Source: Brachionus manjavacas (lineage: Eukaryota > Rotifera > Eurotatoria > Ploima > Brachionidae). Taken from it: 64,000 nucleotides of DNA. Shown here one piece after another: positions 22,701 to 33,157 of this stretch. The notes beneath the pieces were generated by a model that was not told the origin of the DNA, did no database searches, and saw only the letters and a list, made by a program, of their open reading frames with translations. Every line of letters starts with the position of its first letter. The stretch's first letter is position 1. The position numbers and the translations under genes were made by a program. The stretch covers positions 2,170,001 through 2,234,000 of the forward strand of contig JAHQIY010000006.1 of NCBI GenBank assembly GCA_019054805.1, read 5' to 3'.

Positions 22701-24025
22701 AAAGAATATGGTGGGGAATACAATTTTGTTTTGGATTCATTTACTGGTAAATCGTTGCCTGATGATCAAAAATTTTGGGATGATCTTTTTCTAAATGGTA
22801 CCAGATGGGGTCTAAAAACTTATGAACAAGACTGGATGAACCATCAAACTTTTGATTTTACTCCGTTGATGGCTGATATTTCTTTGGGAAAAAGATGGCT
22901 AAAACAAATGGGCAATGCGGCTTTAAAATACAACATGACTTTACAGTATTGTATGTCTCTTAGTCGACATGTCCTACAGAGTTTAGAAATTGAAGCCGTC
23001 ACCCAGGTAAGAGTAACCAATGATTATGCGACTAATTGGCAGTATGGTGGGCAACAGTGGAGACTGGGTGTTTCAAGTATATTTTCCTCTTCGGTCGGCC
23101 TAATGCCCTTCAAAGATGTATATTGGACCTCAGCTGATCAAAGTGGTAATCCTTATGGTCCTAAAATTGTCAACCCAAATACCGAGTTGGACTCGGTAGT
23201 CTCAATTCTGACAGGTTTTATTTAAATTTTAGAAATATTTTGCACTAAAATTATATTTAGGGGGTCCGATCGGTCCCGGAGATAAAATGGGACTAATGAA
23301 TCGTACATTAATAATGAAGTCGTGTAATGATGAAGGCTTGCTGCTAAAGCCAGGCAAACCTGTGACTGCGATTGATGCGCAGATCTATGCAAAAGCTTTG
23401 GGTTTTGCTTATGGACCTAATGGAGAAGTCTGGTCAACATACACAAAAATTGGCAACTTTACATTTGGAATTATTTTTGCCGCTGATATAAAGTTAAGTT
23501 ATTCAATTTTACCAGAACAAATGGGATTTGATGTTCAAGTAAAAAAACAAATAAAAAAAATTACTATAGATTAATTAATTTTTTTAATTTAATAAAGAAT
23601 GGATCATTTTATTGGAATTTTAGAAATTTTGAGTCAATTCTTCCGGTTAAAAATATAACTGTGACTAGTGATTGTACCATCAATAAATTTTGTTTGTTCT
23701 ATGTATCTCCTAGTATGAATTTAAAGTAACTTTCAAAAATAAGATGATAATTATTTTTATAATTTTTTTTCTGTCAAATAGCAACAACCAAATTGTAATA
23801 CTAGGTGAGCAAGAAAAATGGGTTCCAATGTCACCTCAACGTGTTTCTTTTGTAAACAAAAGCTTGAGTTCATTAACAATAGGCTTAGATGGAGTACAAG
23901 GGGAAAAAGTTGTATTTTCATTTTTAATTAACCAAGAATACCGAAAAGTTGATTGTAATTTTGGAAAAAATCAGCGAAAAATGACTGTTTCACTTGACGA
24001 AAATTTAAATTTAAGTTGCTCGTAA
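19776..24025 (+). CDS. Secreted glycoside-hydrolase-like protein (TIM-barrel type), six exons
   Basis: Exons: 19776-19842, 19890-20233, 21918-23214, 23261-23538, 23598-23725, 23782-24025; 2358 nt, 785 aa. All introns are GT-AG and phases close (1,0,1,0,2). MLNQSLKLSIFFLGITFLSS is a signal peptide. The N-terminal ~200 residues look beta-rich. The central part carries barrel-like motifs: LQYDSWWYGA, LPITAHNKFW, TYEQDWMNHQ and VTNDYATNWQYGGQQW, with Asp residues that could be catalytic. Next comes a GPIGPGDKMGLMNR turn. The C-terminus has LGEQEKWVPMSPQRV and a beta-sandwich-like end. The pattern recalls GH31/GH36-type alpha-glycosidases and raffinose-synthase-like proteins, but I cannot name the family or substrate. 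Intron 2 (1684 nt) contains two inverted-repeat elements. A poly(A) signal aataaa lies at 24105-24110. Confidence 0.78.
20415..21577. mobile_element. Long foldback element (~1.16 kb) in intron 2 of the glycosidase-like gene
   Basis: The outer arms (20415 to about 20510 and about 21485 to 21577) are near-perfect inverted repeats, for example gtttgaattacaaaatgtat at the left and its complement at the right. The symmetry continues inward in degenerate form: taaactatggttcac near 20759 pairs with the complement of the sequence near 21340, and the block around 20800 with that around 21290. No coding sequence and no certain target duplication were found. It is a non-autonomous DNA element of unknown superfamily. 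Confidence 0.75.
21607..21746. mobile_element. MITE, 140 bp, TA target duplication
   Basis: The left end cggtggtgattcactata and the right end, whose complement is cagtggtgattcgctaca, form terminal inverted repeats that extend inward through ttttccgtaaa. Flanking TA lies at 21605-21606 and 21747-21748. It is mariner/Tc1-type by target site and lies only 30 bp from the 1.16 kb foldback element. Confidence 0.82.
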
Positions 24026-24149
24026 TTTTTGACTAACTTGATAAAATAACTAAACATTAGAATAATTTTTATTAAATTTTTTTCTTTTTTTCTTTCAGAA
24101 AGAAAATAAATTTTTAAAGCATTTTTAAATTGAATTCCATTTTATGTCA

Positions 24150-24540
24150 TTTCTACTACTTACACCTGCTCTCCTTGGCCTCTTTCAAATGAAGGTCCCG
24201 ATCTTTTTGAGCATCGTTGAAATATACTCTTAAAATTTGTTTTCGATTCGTCCTTTCAAATAGAGCATTACAATTTGGGTGATAAGCTGACGTACGCCTC
24301 TTCGAAATTCTATTAAACTCGCACTATTGTTTAAATAAACCACTCTCAAAATTTGGTCCTTGATCGCTCAATAAAACTCAATTGCTCCATAGCGACATTT
24401 CAGTTCTTCAAAAATTTAGCTATGTGGAAAATGTTGCCAACGAGTCATCCTCTAAAAGCTTAGAAAATTAGTCAATTGACAACACTATGTGAATGTTTCT
24501 TCTAAGTGTTCGAATAAAATAGTGTTGGGGGCCGGTCAGC
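24150..24540 (-). mobile_element. Fossil retroelement integrase fragment (minus strand)
   Basis: Minus-strand sequence carries recognisable integrase-core words of LTR retroelements in the expected order, including the conserved region ending in a HPxxNxxxER-type motif. It is a short, broken relic, oriented opposite to the larger Ty3/gypsy-like relic that begins about 350 bp downstream, so the two come from separate insertions. No LTR was seen. Confidence 0.55.
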
Positions 24541-24889
24541 AATCGGCCAAAATAAAAAAATTTTACTTTTGATGATTAAAAAAAATTTAAGGGCAGGAAA
24601 GTAAAATATTTCTAATATAATGGAAACAAGTTAGTTTTTTTATAATTTTTTTTTTTGAAATTTAAAATTCGAAAATTTAGAAAGTTTATTTAAAAAAAGT
24701 TTAAATATTATAATAAGTAACATTTTTTTGCTTTTATATTTTATTTCAACAAATTTTCACATATAAATTTTTTTATTAAATAAATTAAATTTAAAATTTT
24801 TTTTATTTTAAACATAAAATTTAAAAAAAATTGATTTACAAAAATTTGTTGAAAGAAAATTATAAGATTAATTTCAAATTGGGGTGCAT

Positions 24890-27340
24890 AAACCGGTCTA
24901 TAACCATTTCATGACGATACATCTGCTCTTGAAAACTTTTGGAAAATACTACAACATCCGGAGGATTCAGGTCGGTTATCGATTTTAAGGAATTGAACAA
25001 ATTAACAGTTAGAGAAGACTGGCCAATACCAAGAGTAGAAGAATAATTGCACAGAATAAGAAATGCAAAAATATTTAGTACGTGTGATGCGAAATCAGGA
25101 TTTTTTAAAATTCATATTGAAGAGAAGTCAAAAAAATATACAGCTTTTAGTGATGGAACAAGGAAACTGGAATGGAACATGATGCCAATGGGATTAACAA
25201 ATGCCCTTATGGTTTTCTCACGAATCAGCATCAAATTCTGGGTGATCTGGAATTTGTGATCATATTTATTGATGAAATTTGTGTATTTTCGGTTATCTTA
25301 AAAGATCATTTTAATCACTTAAAATTAGTAATGCAAAGAATAAAGAAAGCAAATTTAAAACTAAATCCAGAAAAATGTAAATGGTTCTCAGAGCGAATAC
25401 AAATATTAGGCCACATAGTCTTTTCAAAAGGAATTAAAATGAATGATAAAAAATAGCAATTAAAGGAGATCGAAAAGAGCATAAAAATGTCAAACAGCTA
25501 CAGCAGTTTTTAGGAATATGTAATTATTACAGAAAGCTTATAAAAGAATTTGCAAAATTAACAGCTCCACTTTATAACTTGACAAAGTAAGGCCATAAAT
25601 GAATATGGAATGCTGATTGTCAGTATGCATTTGAGGAAATTAAACGATTACTTATGTCAAAACCGATTTTGGGAGAAGCTAATTATAAGAGAAAATTCAA
25701 TCTATTTACAGATGCATCGAATTCGCTATTGGTGTTGTCCTTGGGCAAAAAGATGAAAATGGAATTGAATATGCTGTTGAAAATTCTTATGGGCTTTTTA
25801 AAGGATATGAAATTCATTTGAGCATTTCGAAAAAAGAAAAAGTATCATCTGTTCATGGAATTAAAGAATTTCGACATTTTTTAATAGGTGCACCATTTAT
25901 TTTGGTAACCGATCATAGTGCACTTACATTTTTAATGAAAATTAAAGATCCAATGGGGCGTTTAGCAAGATGGAGTATTTATTTGTCACAATTTGATTTT
26001 GAAATTGTGCATCGAAAAGGAAGACTGCATAATAATGCTGATTATTTAAGCCGACCAGTTTTGATAAGTAAAATATATGTAGAAGAAAAAAGTCAAAAAT
26101 TTTTGGATCTGTGGGTAGATAGTTCACTAATATATTTTCTTAGGAATGGAAATTTTAAAAATGGAAAAGCAAAAAACAAGTCAAATGTATTGAATCGATT
26201 GCAACAAAATACGAATTAGATAATATAAATGATATTCTTTAATTTTTTAAAGTAGAAAATCGACTAATCGTTCCTAAAATTGCATAGAGACATGATTTAA
26301 TGGATCGTGCACATTCAGCCTCAGCACATTTAGGAATCAATAAAACATACCAAAAGCTTTCCCAAGCATTCTATTGGCCTAAGATGTATAATGATTTTGA
26401 AAAATTTATCAAAAATTGTTAAGTCTGTATTAGGAATGATAGATATTTAATAAAACATCATCCAGCATTTTGCAATCAAGATACAGGACTCCAAGATGAA
26501 ATAAGTATTGATTTTGTCTGGGGTTTAGATGAGACCAAAGAAGGTTAAAAAGGAGCAATCATCATAGAAGTAAATATGTTGAAATATTCTGTCAAAAGAC
26601 AAAAGAAAAAGAAGAGATCGCTTTTTCACTCATAAATTATTTTTGCACATACGCACCGGCATTAAGAATAATGATTGACAATGAACCTTCGTTTAATTTC
26701 AGAACCGAAAATCGCCTTAAAAAAAGCATAGGGATTGTATGGCACAAAACAGTAGCCGCATATAGTCCTCAACATAACGGTCTAATCGAAAGATTTGTGC
26801 AGAAATTTTCGAATAGATTAAGAAAACTTTCTGAGAAAGACTCAAGAAATTGGAATTCTTGGGTACCAGTTGTAAAATTAGCATACAACACTAGGATACA
26901 CCCTCCAACGAAAAAAACACCATTTAAGTCGTGTATGGAAAGAATTGTAAATTTGAAGACTGGTTGTACATTAATAAATAAATGGAAGAGGAAAGCCTAA
27001 TAAAGAGAATTGAAGAAATAAGAGAAACAATTGAAAATACAAGACGTATAACACTAAGTAATATTGAAGCGGCACAAGAAAAACAAATGCAATTAACAAA
27101 TAGCTAAAATAAACGAACTGAAAGAAAATTTCTAAAAAATGGAACAATTATTTTTAGAAGAAATGATTGTATTATATCCAAACCTGCTTCAAGATGGTTG
27201 GGACCATACTAAATTTTCGATCATGATGAGCGTGGAAACTATTTCCTACAAGATGAAACTGGATCTGGTATGACTCAAAAATTTCCCTTAGAAAAATTAA
27301 AGATAGTTGAAAAGAAAGTTTTTGACATAAATTTTGGTTA
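24890..27340 (+). mobile_element. Ty3/gypsy-like LTR retroelement, fossil (RT, RNase H, integrase)
   Basis: Plus-strand parts in order are: reverse transcriptase (about 24960-25460), RNase H (about 25680-26060, with the TDHSAL and HRKG words typical of the family), and integrase, comprising a zinc-binding region near 26300-26430 and a catalytic core near 26490-26960 with the YSPQHNGLIER motif. The order RT-RNase H-integrase identifies Ty3/gypsy. Gag and protease were not recognised, and no LTRs were found at either end. The element is clearly broken, with several interruptions, and looks old. It lies just downstream of the glycosidase-like gene in the same orientation. Confidence 0.85.
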
Positions 27341-27569
27341 AGTTGTGTTCTTGACGATAGAACAAAAAATAATAAAATAGAATATATAATAAGATGAAAA
27401 GAAAATAAAAAACAAGAACGGATTAGTGAACATAGGTTTGAAACTTTGGATATAATAAATAAATATTGGAAGGAAAACAATAATTAAAAAAAAATCAAGA
27501 TGTAACTTAAAGACTTGGGATACCAAGAATAATTAAAGAATACTTTATTGCTTTAATTATTGTTATAAG

Positions 27570-27680
27570 TATTTTTTTGATCCATGTTTCGGACATGTTT
27601 AGGATAAGTTTTTTAAAAAGATTTTCTCTATTGATTTCATCGAATGCTTTGCTTGAATCGATTGCACATCATATTTAAAT
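27570..27680 (-). mobile_element. LINE RT fragment
   Basis: The minus-strand reading IDSSKAFDEINRENLFKKLI is the RT motif containing the first catalytic Asp (DxSKAFDxxNR) of a LINE family different from copies A/B. It is a very short relic. Confidence 0.55.
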
Positions 27681-27719
27681 CTTAACTAAACTTAAAAAAT
27701 TAAATGAGCCTAAGACACT

Positions 27720-27965
27720 GTTAAACTGGAAAATCAATTTTCTTAGCAATGCAAATTTTTTGTATATGGTAAATCAAATTCATGAGAACAAATAATCAAG
27801 GCAGGCGTCCCTCAAGGAAGCTCGCTTTTTCCTACTCTATTTTCGCTTTTTTTCAGTGACAAAGTGGACTATATCCCGATAATAGTACACAAAGCCTTAT
27901 TTGCTGAACAAAATGGTTTTCAATTAGAAACTTTTGAAATATTCACAGTATTCTCCAAAACCCAA
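27720..27965 (+). mobile_element. LINE RT fragment
   Basis: The plus-strand reading IIKAGVPQGSSLFPTLFSLF, followed by KALFAEQNG, corresponds to the GVPQGS motif and a mutated catalytic box (AE where ADD is expected). It lies in opposite orientation to the fragment just upstream, so the two pieces of this LINE type appear inverted relative to each other. Confidence 0.6.
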
Positions 27966-28386
27966 TATACTAAAACAATAAATTATTTAAAAATTTCGTA
28001 GTTAGTCGTCTTACGCACACTCAAATCCATGCAGATATGCGTAATTACAGTCCAAATTACCAAAAAAAATTCCAAACTCGATTCGATTTTTTCCTTAAAA
28101 TAGCACCAATTTCATCAAGTCATTCTTCTTATTTTATGTGTATGTTTTCTGCGAGCAGACCTCGCAGAATTTTTGTGTCTAGTTATTTCATATAAATATA
28201 TTTAAAAGATTATGATTTGTAACATAAATAAAAATATTTAACTCTTTTTTTAAATTTTTGAAACAAGTCAAAGTCCTGACTTGTGACTTTAAAATAAGTC
28301 TGAAATAATTTGAGATCGATAACGATCTCGGACCTGTTAGCCACAAATGAAATGTATAAATATGGAATAAATTAAAATCATCAAAC
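27966..28386. other. AT-rich spacer with a short AAGTC/GACTT-rich patch
   Basis: At 28262-28310 the words aagtc and gact recur (caagtcaaagtcctgacttg), like the MITEs at 32676 and 42179. Nothing else is recognised. Confidence 0.4.
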
Positions 28387-28452
28387 TAATAGTAGTAGTA
28401 GTAGTAGTTTTGACTGTAGCTGGCTAGCCAGCGAGTGTGCTGATAAGGCACA

Positions 28453-31264
28453 CTATGACAGCTGATGTGATTGATTGCTGCTCATCCAGCAATCAATGCC
28501 TGCTTTAAAGCTGTTTACATTAGGGGCTTCAACTAATTGATTTGGCAGTGAGTTCCATATGTTAGCGGTTCTGTTGAAAAAAAAGTTATTTCTATGTTGA
28601 AGCCTCGAAATTTCTTTGTGATATTTGAAGCAGTGACCTCTTCCTTGGATTTTGGTGACATTAAAATTGTTGCTTTTTTCAACCAATTCTATTCCATGCA
28701 TGAACTTGTATAATTGAATTAGATCACCTCTTTTTCTTCTTTCCACCAGATTTGGAATGTTTAAAGCCTTCAATCTGCTTTCATACGGTTTGTTTCTAAT
28801 TGAAGAAACAAATTTCGTAGCTCTGCGTTGAATCCTCTCAAGATTCTCACAATCCGACTTAAGAAATGGAGACCATACAGGCACAGCAAATTCCAAAAGA
28901 GGACGAACAAAAGTTAAATACAGTGATCTAAATAACTTACAATCAAAACGAGCGAATGATTTCCTGATGCAACCCAACATTTGATTTGCTTTGTTTGTAG
29001 CCTCTATCACTTGGTTTTTCCATTTGAGATTTGTATTAAAGATAACTCCAAGATCTCTTTCGGTTTCAGACGTTGATAACTGTTTACCATTAATAGAATA
29101 AGTGAATTCTTTGTTTTTATGACCGTAATGCATAACCACACATTTTGATGTGTTGAAGAGAAGAAGCCAATCTTGAGTCCACTTGAAAATTAAATCTAAA
29201 TCTGATTGAAGTTTCACTGCGCATATTTCTGATACCGTTTGCGAGAATATTTTTGTATCATCTGCATACATTTTGACAATATTCTCTATTCCTTTTGGTA
29301 GATCATTGATATACAAAACGAACAAAAGTGGACCAATCACTGATCCTTGTGGTACACCGCTAAAAATCTCAACCCAATCCGACAAAATTTCACCTTGAAC
29401 AACTCGTTGTCTTCTATTTTTCAAAAAAGCTTCAATCCATTTTAGTGTCAGACCATCAAAGCCATACGCTTTCAATTTAGCTATTAGTCTTCTGTGCGGA
29501 ACAGTATCAAATGCTTTCGCAAAATCTAGCAGAATTACATCAACAGGAATACTTTTGTCTAGACTCATTGAGATGAAATCTAGAGTTTCCATAAGATTAG
29601 ATGTACATAACTTTTTCCTGACAAATCCATGCTGTTCTTTAGATATAATATTGTTCTTATAAAGATAGTCTTCCATTTTGGTTCTTATTATGCTTTCCAT
29701 TATTTTGCACGGAATTGAAGTTAAAGACACGGGACGATAATTGCTGGCCGTTGATTTATCACCTTTTTTAAACAATGGAGTAATATTTGCTGATCTGAAT
29801 TGTATTGGAAGCTGACTATTAGATAAAGACTTTCTAAAATTAAAGTTAAAGGAACAGTAAAGGCTTCTGCACAGTTTTTTAGCAATAGCGGATGAAGCTT
29901 GTCTACACCACATGATTTATTTTGATTAAGGTCTTGTAATTTTTTATAAACCACTTCATAACTAATATCATTTGGTTCAATGTCAATATATTCTGAACAG
30001 TTTTCATTTAGTTCAGCTACAAAAGGTGGAAGCTCCCCATCTTGTTCATTAACAAAAACATCTTGAAAACATTTATTTAGTAGATTTGATATCTCTTTCG
30101 GTTCTTGCGTTAATTCATTGTTTGACTTCTTTAATGCTTTGATTGATTCTCTGATTACTTGTTGATCATTTAGATATTTGAATAATAATTTTGGATTCTT
30201 CTTAGCTTTATCTACTAAATTTTGTTCATAAGTTAGTCTGGCTCTTTTTATTTCCGAAGAAACTAATTTACAGATACTTTTGTAATCATTATAAAGATTC
30301 ATATCCTTCCAGTTACATGAACAGTTCCTGTATCTTAGATTTTTCTTATTCCTAATTAAGATCTTGAGATCATCTTTTATCCAAGGTTTTGAGATACTTT
30401 TCTTTTTAGAGCCATCCGTTACAGAAATGAATCGATTACTAGCTTCGCTGACATAGAAAATAAACTCATTGTACATTTCCTGAATATTTAAATTCTCAAA
30501 TAAGTGCACCCAATCAATATTTGATAAAAAATCAGAAATTTTTTCAAAGTCAGCTTTACTATAAAGAAATTTTTCAATAATAAATGATTCCTTACTAACC
30601 TTGTTTTTGAGTACAAAATTGAAAAAGATAACCAGATGTCCTTTATTAATGTTACCAAGCACAAATTTTGTATCGATTGCATACACACTGCCAGACTGAG
30701 TCGTGAAAATCAAATCCAAAGTGTTGATAGCTTTTTCGTTTGACATTTGAAATGTTGGAATATTTACATGCTGATATAAAAAAGTGTCGCTTAGCGTCTC
30801 GCTGAATTTATGTTCGATGCCATTTTCGTTTAAGATTTCTGAAACACAGCCATTTGACCAGATGATTGATGGAAAGTTAAAGTCACCCATTATTAGAATA
30901 TCCTTAAAACCTCTTTCATCCACATAGTCTTTAGCTTGTTTGAAGACTAAATCAAAATCGTTCATATCAACATAATCGTTTGGCCTATAAAGACAGCCGA
31001 CTAAATACTTTTCACAGTTAAAGTTAACAACTACCCAAATTTGTTCAATTTTACTTAAATTAGAACCTGCATCATTCAATTCAAATGAATCGATATTTTC
31101 ATCAATGTAGAGACATACACCCCCGCCTCTGCGTCCATCACTTATGTCCTTTCTTTACAAATTGTATCCTTTAATGTTTGCATTTGAGATGCTCTTAAAC
31201 CAAGACTCACTAACTGCCACAATTTGTAGGCTTTATGTTTCAATAACAAGACTGAATTCATCAA
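28453..31264 (-). pseudogene. LINE copy B ORF2 (APE endonuclease + reverse transcriptase), frameshifted
   Basis: Endonuclease motifs are AVSESWFKS (31230-31200), DGRRGGGVCLYIDE (31140-31100) and LIMGDFNFPSIIW (about 30905-30865), with LDLIFTT further on. A basic linker follows, then RT: NKSCGVDKLHPLLL, FKKGDKSTASNYRPVSL, ILLDFAKAFDTVPH, SGVPQGSVIGPLLF and MYADDT (about 29280-29263), and the C-terminal PVWSPFLKSDCENLERIQRR and RTANIWNSLPNQLV. The protein would cut target DNA and reverse-transcribe LINE RNA by target-primed reverse transcription. Stops near the N-terminus and a frameshift near 29837 make this copy inactive as read, although the rest of the coding sequence is well preserved. Confidence 0.88.
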
Positions 31265-31541
31265 GTTTATTGCCCAAAGAAAAAGCATTTGAATACATAA
31301 ATTTTAAAGATTCGAGATTATCCACACGTGATTACGCTTTTGATGAACGATTATTGCTTCTTGAATTTGACGATCTGATTTCCAGGGATGCCAAATCGAA
31401 AGGGCGAGTCTTGTGAAAGACCATTATTTGCTTCGTTTCTTTGTTACCTAAATTCATAGTCTAAAGCTCTTTCGGTTTCAGTCAAATCTGGACTAAGATA
31501 AAAAGATTTGAAATTATTTGAATCTCGCAACTTTTTGGCTG

Positions 31542-32108
31542 CTAGGAGTAGTGGATTTTTGTTGCTTCTTCTTTGAGTACTACTAGAATTGGGCCTGGTT
31601 TACTTTGGTCTTTCGATCTCAAGCGTCTTGAATACGCTGGCTTGACATCACCTTTCCCAATAGTGGTCAAAATTTGTTTGATTTTTTCTTCATCTTCTGC
31701 CCTCCTGTCTGTTAGAATCTCTTTCTTTGATTCTGGCACACCATAAATGATCACATTTTTTTTTCTTTTGATTCTTTCATTCATTTCGCTGATGGTTGCA
31801 TTTGCTACAGCTATCTGGTCGGCTGGCTTTTTTGCATTTTTTGTCCCTTGTTTTACAACTTGAACCCACTGACTACTGATGTTGGATGAGTTTGCTGTTT
31901 TATTTGCTGCTGCCAATTCAGATTTCAGTTTGTTTATTTCAATGTCTTTCTCAATTTCTCTTTCCTCTAGATGTTTCACATGATTTGAAAGCTCCAGGAC
32001 GAATTTCGAAATATTACCGCACCATTCATGCAAAGTTTTTGAATGCCCAGATACGGTTCCCTGTCCAAACGTTGGCCAGTTTGTTTCAAGCAAAAAATTT
32101 GAGTCCAT
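31542..32108 (-). CDS. LINE copy B ORF1 (RNA-binding protein)
   Basis: The 188-codon frame starts MDSNFLLETNWPTFGQG. Residues about 30-75 form a likely coiled coil (VKHLEEREIEKDIEINKLKS). After a linker, residues about 115-185 contain KRKKNVIIYGVPESKK, the start of the RRM-like fold common in LINE ORF1 proteins. It ends KIHYS and may be slightly truncated. The predicted role is binding LINE RNA in ribonucleoprotein particles. Confidence 0.75.
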   Translation of the reverse strand: MDSNFLLETNWPTFGQGTVSGHSKTLHEWCGNISKFVLELSNHVKHLEEREIEKDIEINKLKSELAAANKTANSSNISSQWVQVVKQGTKNAKKPADQIAVANATISEMNERIKRKKNVIIYGVPESKKEILTDRRAEDEEKIKQILTTIGKGDVKPAYSRRLRSKDQSKPGPILVVLKEEATKIHYS

Positions 32109-32385
32109 TTGACAAAAACTGCGTGCTTTTTATTTTATTTTGGCTTACTTGTGCTTTTTTTCCTTACTTTTGGCTTACGTGTGCTTATATTTTGGTGTGT
32201 TCTTTTCAATTTCAATTTTAAATTAAATTTTAATATAAATAAAAGAATTAATAATTCAGTTTGGACAAGTACCAAAATTCTTTAATAAAAGTAAAATATT
32301 ACCTTTAAATAGCAAATCACTAATGATCCTTAAATCATTAGAGCCATCACTGTGTCAGATCTTATTTATTTATTTAAAAAATAAT

Positions 32386-32455
32386 TTAGGCGAAGTCTTG
32401 GCCGATTGGAATGGAAACTTAGTCCTTCCTTTCAGCCACATGATTGATTTTTGAT
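32386..32455. repeat. Dispersed short repeat (family also at 34868 and 38333)
   Basis: The block aataatttaggcgaag, then ggccgattggaatgga and tccttcctttcagc, recurs in similar form at 34868-34935 and, more diverged, at 38333-38400. Each is preceded by an AT-rich ttatttatttaaa-type stretch. It is probably the conserved 3' tail of a SINE or LINE family in reverse orientation. Confidence 0.5.
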
Positions 32456-32675
32456 GCCGCAAAATGTAGCAAAATAACAAAAAAAGTTAATTTAGCTTGA
32501 GTTTAGATTTAAAAATAAAAAAAAATTACAATTTTGATAAATTTACAAAAAAAGAATTAAACAATCTTTATGTAAGCTTTTTGTAAAAAAAAATTGAATT
32601 TAAATTCAAATATGAGAAAATTCTGCTAATAGACATTAACCGTTATCATGTCGAAAGATTTTGATAAGGTCATCA

Positions 32676-32761
32676 CAGAGTTGTTTAAAAGTCTCAAAAA
32701 AAAGTCCAAGTCTTTAAAAAAAAAGTCTTGACTTGAGACTTGTGACTTTTAAGCAACTCTG
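32676..32761. mobile_element. MITE, hAT type, 86 bp, 8-bp target duplication
   Basis: Terminal inverted repeats are cagagttgtttaaaagtc at the left and, at the right, a sequence whose complement is cagagttgcttaaaagtc. A perfect 8-bp target duplication GGTCATCA lies at 32668-32675 and 32762-32769. CAGAG-type ends with 8-bp duplications are diagnostic of hAT elements. The interior is built of aagtc/gactt words. Confidence 0.92.
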
Positions 32762-32769
32762 GGTCATCA

Positions 32770-32980
32770 GAAACAGCCTCTGGGGAAACATAATTCCAAA
32801 GCTTCCAATCCATACAACCCAGAGACTGATAGCTTACTGTGATAACTCGTTTGTTGTAATCGAGAAACCAAAAGAACTCAGCGGGTCTTTTAAACAACTG
32901 TTGGCTTCGACCAAGGCGGTCCCACCAACTCTCTCCTTGTCTCTTGGGGACCTTGTTACCGGATTTATGATAAATTAAAC
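32770..32980. other. GC-richer coding-like patch interrupted by the hAT MITE, unidentified
   Basis: The plus strand stays open from the MITE's right side to 32978 (RNSLWGNIIPKLPIHTTQ ... LSLSLGDLVTGFMIN). The minus strand also reads protein-like words such as KDPLSSFGFSITT. Codon-like composition in both directions and the nearby MITE suggest a transposon relic. No family is assigned. Confidence 0.25.
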
Positions 32981-33157
32981 TAGATTTATAAATCTTTATT
33001 TAAGAAAAAGGTTTATTCAAACGACAAATTATATCAAACTTATTAATTACAATTAGTTCTAGTAACAAAATATTCGCTCAACAATCGTAGAAAAAATAAA
33101 TAAAACATATCATTGGTTATTTTATAGAATAACAAAAAAATAGTCTAAAAATAAAAA

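Larger units (their letters stand above)
28387..32230 (-). mobile_element. LINE copy B (CR1/L2/Jockey-like), almost full length
   Basis: The minus strand carries a short 5' UTR (to about 32230), ORF1, ORF2 with APE endonuclease and RT, then a 3' UTR with palindrome and hairpin and an (ACT)n-type tail (28387-28407). It contains everything copy A has plus the 5' half. ORF2 carries defects: at least two in-frame stops in the endonuclease N-terminal region (codons in the 31165-31260 interval) and a one-base deletion relative to copy A near 29837 that splits RT into overlapping frames (31079-29721 and 29913-28453). Copies A and B differ at only a few sites over 1.5 kb, so the family was active recently. 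The RT C-terminus (28453-28900) is in frame here, unlike copy A. Confidence 0.92.

Noticed and set aside
31144-31416. 90-codon plus-strand open frame
   Set aside because: It is antisense to the LINE endonuclease region, whose minus-strand reading has clear motifs.
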